The translations under genes and the position numbers were made by a program. The notes under the pieces are model-generated. The model did not search any database. It was not told where the DNA came from and was given only the letters and a program-made list of their open reading frames with translations. A stretch of DNA of 64,000 nucleotides from Hymenolepis diminuta (lineage: Eukaryota > Platyhelminthes > Cestoda > Cyclophyllidea > Hymenolepididae). The stretch's first letter is position 1; the number at the start of each line of letters is the position of its first letter. Below are positions 58,501 through 64,000 of the stretch, one piece after another. The stretch is from the NCBI GenBank assembly GCA_900708905.1, contig CAADRB010000004.1, forward strand, positions 1,512,932 through 1,576,931, in the 5' to 3' direction.

Positions 58501-61500
58501 AAATCATAGATAAAATGTTTAAATATCTAGCTGACTTGTGTGTGTTCTACCCTCGTATCTATCTGGGTAAACTGGGATATCGGACGTGCAGATCGTAAAT
58601 TTCTTAAAGGTTAACAGGATACAGTAATCTTTGCCGAAACTGGGAAACCTAAAATAGACCAAGGTGGATTGAACAAATGTAGTGGAGTAAGTGAAAAAGG
58701 AAGAAAGGAGAAGGACTAGATAGTGAGATTGGAAAAGAAGGGAAATGGCGTCAGTCCTGAGGGAGCAGAATCCGGATGGTGTTGGACAGTGCGAATTTAG
58801 ATACGATGAGGGACGCTCAGAGATGTAAGTCGTTGTGTGTGCACTACAAGGTACATACTTATTATTAGGGTTAAATAATAATTTGATAAAGTCCTAGTTC
58901 ATTAGATAGTGTTTTTCCTGTTAATACGTTTATTTTGCTTGAATTTTTTAAGATCAGTTAACTATCTGTTAATTGACGAAAAATGAGAGTTCATTGGGGA
59001 TAAACAACCACATACTTATCTACTACTCAAATCGAGACACAGACAAGCAGAAGTCTTTTATCGTGGGAAAGCATGGAATAATAAATGAGTCTAATACGGA
59101 TTAAGAAGATGGGATCGAGTTTTACTATTGAATTCAAGTTGCAAGCTTTTGATTTACCACATTTTAAAGTTCGACCCTTTGTGCTCTAATGTTTAAATAT
59201 CTAAATTTCATGAATCTGTATATTTTATCTGAACGAATTCATGTTCACAAGATCCGGATCATGTTGTACGGAATATGGTTATTGCTATGTACTAGTAGCG
59301 AGGGTCTCTTAAAACAGTATAACCAACCCCATTGTACTCACCGTTAAAAATCGGAAGAAAGTTTAAATGCATTTGCCCTGGGAATATAAATGGAGGGATT
59401 GTGTTGCACATTATTTTGCAGAAGAGGAATGTTATAACCCGTCAAATTGCCACAAATCTCAGAACTCAATGATAGCACGTAATTGTCTTAATGGTAGGCC
59501 TTACTCCAAAATTATGCAAGTTAACACATTTCAACAAATATGCAAATTTTATAAGTAATTGACAATTAATTTTTAATTTAATTTTCTCGGATAGTATTTA
59601 TTCATTTTTATCCAGCAGGGCATTTGCTAGGTCAAACACTGTGTCCTAGATTTAAGACAGGCATAAAAAACGCATATCAATTCATGAGACCTCCACAGAC
59701 ATAATCAGTGACATTTTTTAAGTTTGAATAGTTGATCGGCCACCTCGGATACATATTTTCTTCTAATAGTCAAGAATCCAGTGGGATAAGAGCTAACCGT
59801 CTTCTAACTAGCATTGAATTTTCAGTTAGAAGATCTGTAATCTTTATTTCATCCATTTCTTGTTCTATGCAACACTTCCCGTTAGTTATTGTTATATAAT
59901 GCCTATCCCTTCTTATGATTGGGCTAACACATCTTTCTTACTTACCCCTTCTAAATGCTGTAAATGCAGATAGCATTCACCCTCATATTTCATTCTGAAA
60001 AGAATTCAGAGATAGTTCTAAAACTTACTTAGGATAAAGTTTGAATATTTGCATTGCTCTTATTTTGAAGAAAGTTATCATGTGTTAAACAACTGACATT
60101 ATTTTGTTGTTTGGCAATGGCTGGAAAATTTTTTCATCGCTATTTTCTACAAAATTTATGCATTAAGTTAATTTATCTCAGATATCGAAGCAAATCATGC
60201 AGAATTATCTATCATCTTTCCAATTTATTTCTAAAAAGTGCCTAGAGTAATATCTACTGAGGGAAGGAAATGAGTTTCTAGTAAAAAATTAATGATAAAC
60301 ACGGTTATTTAATAAGAATAAGTAAGAAGAAGTTTATCGGATAAATATTATCATAAGATGCAAGGAATTTATTTATGTAAACATAGGTATATAGGTTTTG
60401 AATAATGACAGTCGATGCTTAGTTTAATCGGCTAAAATATAGAATCAGTAATTTACCTATTTACAAAGGAAAGCAATTTAAAAATTAAATTTTAAAAAAT
60501 TTTGTTTTAAGAATTTGTGATGAGGCCTAAGTTTTGCTATCTACATATTTATCAATCTTTTAGTGAAATTGAGTTTATCATTACGTCGTGATAATATTAA
60601 TTCGATAATTTATGTAGATTCTTTTCCGCATTCACTATTGGTCAGTTAAATGACACAATCATCATATTAGCCTTTGTACTTGGTGCTTAACAGATAAAAT
60701 CCTTGTTAGATTCCCTACTTGTAACACTCTTGCCCAGCCGTTTCGTTCATACATTTCTGCACCACCACTGTGTAAATCTTTATTCAATACATTCTCCGTG
60801 CTACACATTTTCTTCATGTGGTCTATTTAATACGTGGATATTGTGTTATTGCTATTGAAGCATAAGTGAGTAAAATTAAAATACAACATTTAGAATATTA
60901 TTTAAACGCTATTGAAATTGTGGCCTATTTAATAGCTTGGTAGTCACTTAACAAATAGCTTCAAATATCATTTTAACTTGAAGGGGTTAAACTGAATGTT
61001 GGGAGCTGCCCAATACTAACACCCACTAAAGCTAACTTCTCCATTAGATTTAAATACGTTCCATTTCTTTTCTAGCAATCCAAAATTTGATTTGACCTTA
61101 AACTGGGCACGTGATTTCCAATTTGAGGTTTAGATGGAAATTTTAGCTTGATGAAATTACATTTTACATTGATTCGTATTAGTCAAATTAAATAATAGCA
61201 TTAAGTAAAATTATTATTACCATCAGCCACGATAAATATAAGAAAAAGTGCAAACTTTCGTCAAATGAGGCACCTATGCTAAGAGCAAGGAAGAGATCCA
61301 GAGGGAGCATAAAAAATTAGAGATATCGATATCTTTGCTTAAATTTTCGATTCATCCGGTTCCATACTCTCCTGATAGTTGAAGTTTACTGCGTCAGTCC
61401 ATAGTGTACCGAACTTAAAATTTCAGACTTTTTTTAATGTTTTGAAAAAATTCGTGCTTGTGATCTATAAGAGGATTAAATAATTAATCATGCCGCATTG

Positions 61501-64000
61501 AATAATTTATTGCAATGAGAGGGTGTTACCTACTGAGTCAAGGTTACTTTATTGTAAACCTTATTATTGATTACTATATTGATTAATAATTTAGGAAAGC
61601 ACACATATTATGACTATAAATGGCAAGAAATTAATTTGAAGATGTTCTGCCGAACCTGAACTTAGAACTCGTTAAATTAGTATTTCAAAGTATTGCAACC
61701 CAATTCTACGCATAAAGTCGATCATTATATCATCCTATTTTCACTAAATTAAATTGTCAATTTAATTCAAACTGCAGAAAGGTGTTCAAGGGCGACTACA
61801 AGTTTATTCGAACTATGTTTCTCTATGAAATGCAAATGTAAAGACCAAACGCACATCGTTTAATAATACCTTCAAAAATATTATGAAAAAATTTGTCCAT
61901 GAATGCGTTTCATAAAACAAGTTGCTACTTACAGTTTCAAAGTAGAGAGAATGCCAAATTCTGGGTGAAAGAATTTCGTTTAAAGTGGCTTTATGAATGC
62001 AATCGGGTTAAAGAATAAATTAAGGTCAGAATATTGCTGGATTTCGAGAAATTCCATTTTTTCGTTTATATTGGGTGCCTGTTACTCCTAGGCTTCATTT
62101 TCAAATAGATAGAATATGTCTCCCGTTTCCTGAGTGAATGGTGCCTGCAAAGTTCTGACCTCATTGACCATTATTCAGTCTCGACTTCTGATCAAAGACT
62201 CAGAATACATTTGAACTACAAAATTCATGATATCACCTTAATTTCCAAGGTCACTTCTTATCATTCATCGTTCACAGATTTATTTAGGTATATAAAGGCA
62301 CAAATCTTCATGAACAAGTCTTCTAAGTAAACTGTCTGTCACAGAATTTATTTTCATGAATTTGTGAATACCTTTCTTTTCAATTACCGAAAATCGTTAT
62401 CATTTGTTAATGCGCCCTTTCCTTAGCAAGTCCTCCTGATAATTTGAATATCATTTAATTCCGGATTATTAATGGTGTGCAGTTGTCTCTTAAGAAAATA
62501 GTTATAAAAATTTGAATACTTTTACCTCCCATAGTATGATGAATACCATTGCAGCATCTTTTAAAATACATCAAGAATGATTTTTCACACTTCAGAACAT
62601 CGAATTATATCGCTGCACTCGCATTTTAACTAAAGAGCGTGGAATTTGTGTAAGTTCACCTCCGGACTTTAAACTTTCAACTACCACTTTAAATTGAGCT
62701 CACATCAAGAACCTGGAACAAATGACCCGATCAAAAGACATACATCTCCAGTGAATTGTTTTCTTTGAGTGTCAATTCAGTTGGATGTAAGAAAATGGGA
62801 CTACCAATCGAAAAATGTGAGTTTATGCTAGCCTATTACATTACACGCTAAAGTAAGGGGAAAATTTCCCTTCGATATCTACCTCTAATTGTAGGTGCTT
62901 AAATATTTCATAAACATTATAATTCCAATAATCTCAAACACATTTTAGCACGTTTATAAAGAGTAGTGAAGGTTACGTGTTATTAAAACAGCAGAAACTG
63001 GTAATGCTCTCACTTTCCGAAAGTGATTTCATGTTTATGGAATGCTGAGATGGTCTCAATTTGGGCACATTAACACGAGAAATGGAAAACCAGAAGTTCT
63101 AAACAATCTTCTTCAGCTGAAAATAATTGGTTTTGAGCAAATGCTTCATAACTACTGCTCAATAGTAACTCTTCGTCACATCGTCACCATCAAACTTGTA
63201 GCTGAAAGCGTTCTTAATATCAACCACACAATTAAAATCTCCGGAGTATGCTGTAGACAGTCAGCAGCATAGTCCAATGTTGTGTGAATCTTCCGATACC
63301 TTGAAGTTAATTCAACTCCCAATCGACCGCACTACTTTTGCCGCAGGTTTCCGATATCCAAATGCCTCCACGATGAAGTATCCTATTTTCGCATTAGTGT
63401 AGTAAAATAATGGTACAAATAAACCCTATTAAGCTTTCTTTCTTAGGATCACACTTCATTTTGTCCTTCATTAATCTCACTTCTAACTCTCACACATTCA
63501 TCGACAGCTCTAAATTGGACTTTTATTGAAAGGTGGAGAAGGAGTGTGCACAATCAAAATGGAACAGTCGCTTAATATTGCCTTAAATTCATTTTGAGCC
63601 CGTTTAGACATACATCGCTGAGTTTGACGACTGTCCCCCAATACTTTCCAGCCAAAAATCACAAACATCAGACAAAGTTCAAAAGCTAGAGCAACCAATC
63701 CGAGCAGTCTTCGTGAATAATTTCGTTTTCCATTGCACTGCCAGTCTAATGAGATGTTTTATTTGAAGAATTCAGCTATTCAATGTTTATATCAAGGATA
63801 AGATTTGCACAATAATAAGAGCGACTCTAAGATGCTTTTCTCAACCAAATTTAGTTATTGTAAGGGAGACGCAGAAAATGTCCGATTTTAGTCAGAGACG
63901 CCAACATTTGTATCAGCACTTTTATAAAATTCAGTGCTCATTTTATTACAAATGAACTTTGGGAATTGGTTCGAGGCATTCGAAGCAAAATCGGTTAATT

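Larger units (their letters stand above)
54116..64000. other. Upstream region, mostly gene-free and repeat-derived
   Basis: No secure gene. It contains the upstream/5' UTR region of the PHLDB gene, a (CA)n microsatellite (about 55085-55118) and diverged repeats: 55840-55920 matches 59340-59420 around GAAAGTTTAAATGCATTTGC. Two weak minus-strand exon candidates lie at 55353-55527 and 63580-63745. Confidence 0.5.

Noticed and set aside
59367..59558. 63-codon Cys-containing plus-strand ORF
   Set aside because: Its DNA matches 55840-55920, so it lies in a dispersed repeat.

Overview
The window is nuclear DNA of an AT-rich animal with compact genes. The most likely source is a flatworm, probably a tapeworm such as a hymenolepidid. 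The reasons are very short introns in a highly conserved gene (37, 77 and 75 nt in prohibitin), long AT-rich introns elsewhere, closely spaced same-strand genes with possible trans-splice acceptors, and abundant degraded repeats. The organism call is inference; no ribosomal or mitochondrial marker is present. Most of the 64 kb is intron or intergenic DNA, and the real coding exons total only about 4-5 kb. Two runs of N (31284-31972 and 48199-48494) are assembly gaps inside transposon copies.

Layout, left to right. 1-544 is a truncated mariner-type transposon. 4470-11598 (minus) holds at least three exons of an unidentified protein with one membrane segment. 12889-13911 (plus) is a complete four-exon prohibitin-1 gene, followed by a poly(A) signal and, about 180 nt after the stop codon, a possible two-exon micro-gene (14089-14245). 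15404-19584 is a large inverted repeat whose 694-bp outer arms differ at only two positions by eye. 22556-54115 (minus) is a nine-exon gene for a PHLDB/LL5-family protein, read from its acidic N-terminus at 54115 to a C-terminal pleckstrin homology domain ending at 22556. Its introns carry two long mariner copies (31232-32606 and 47722-49127) and one end-fragment (33961-34209). 54116-64000 is upstream, mostly repeat-derived DNA with only two weak exon candidates.

The exon models rest on splice sites read by eye and on reading-frame phase. Eight of the nine PHLDB exons join in frame without adjustment. Uncertain points are the 3' ends of exons 6 and 7, where alternative donors share the same phase.

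Function. Prohibitin-1 is an inner mitochondrial membrane scaffold. PHLDB/LL5 proteins bind phosphoinositides through the PH domain and organise cortical microtubule attachment and the basement-membrane-facing cortex. Nothing in the sequence suggests the genes act together. The least expected features are a roughly 70-residue, partly basic insertion in the beta1-beta2 loop of the PH domain, the near-perfect 694-bp inverted repeat, and a mariner family whose left terminus contains a perfect 10-bp hairpin and whose transposase carries a pentanucleotide repeat.
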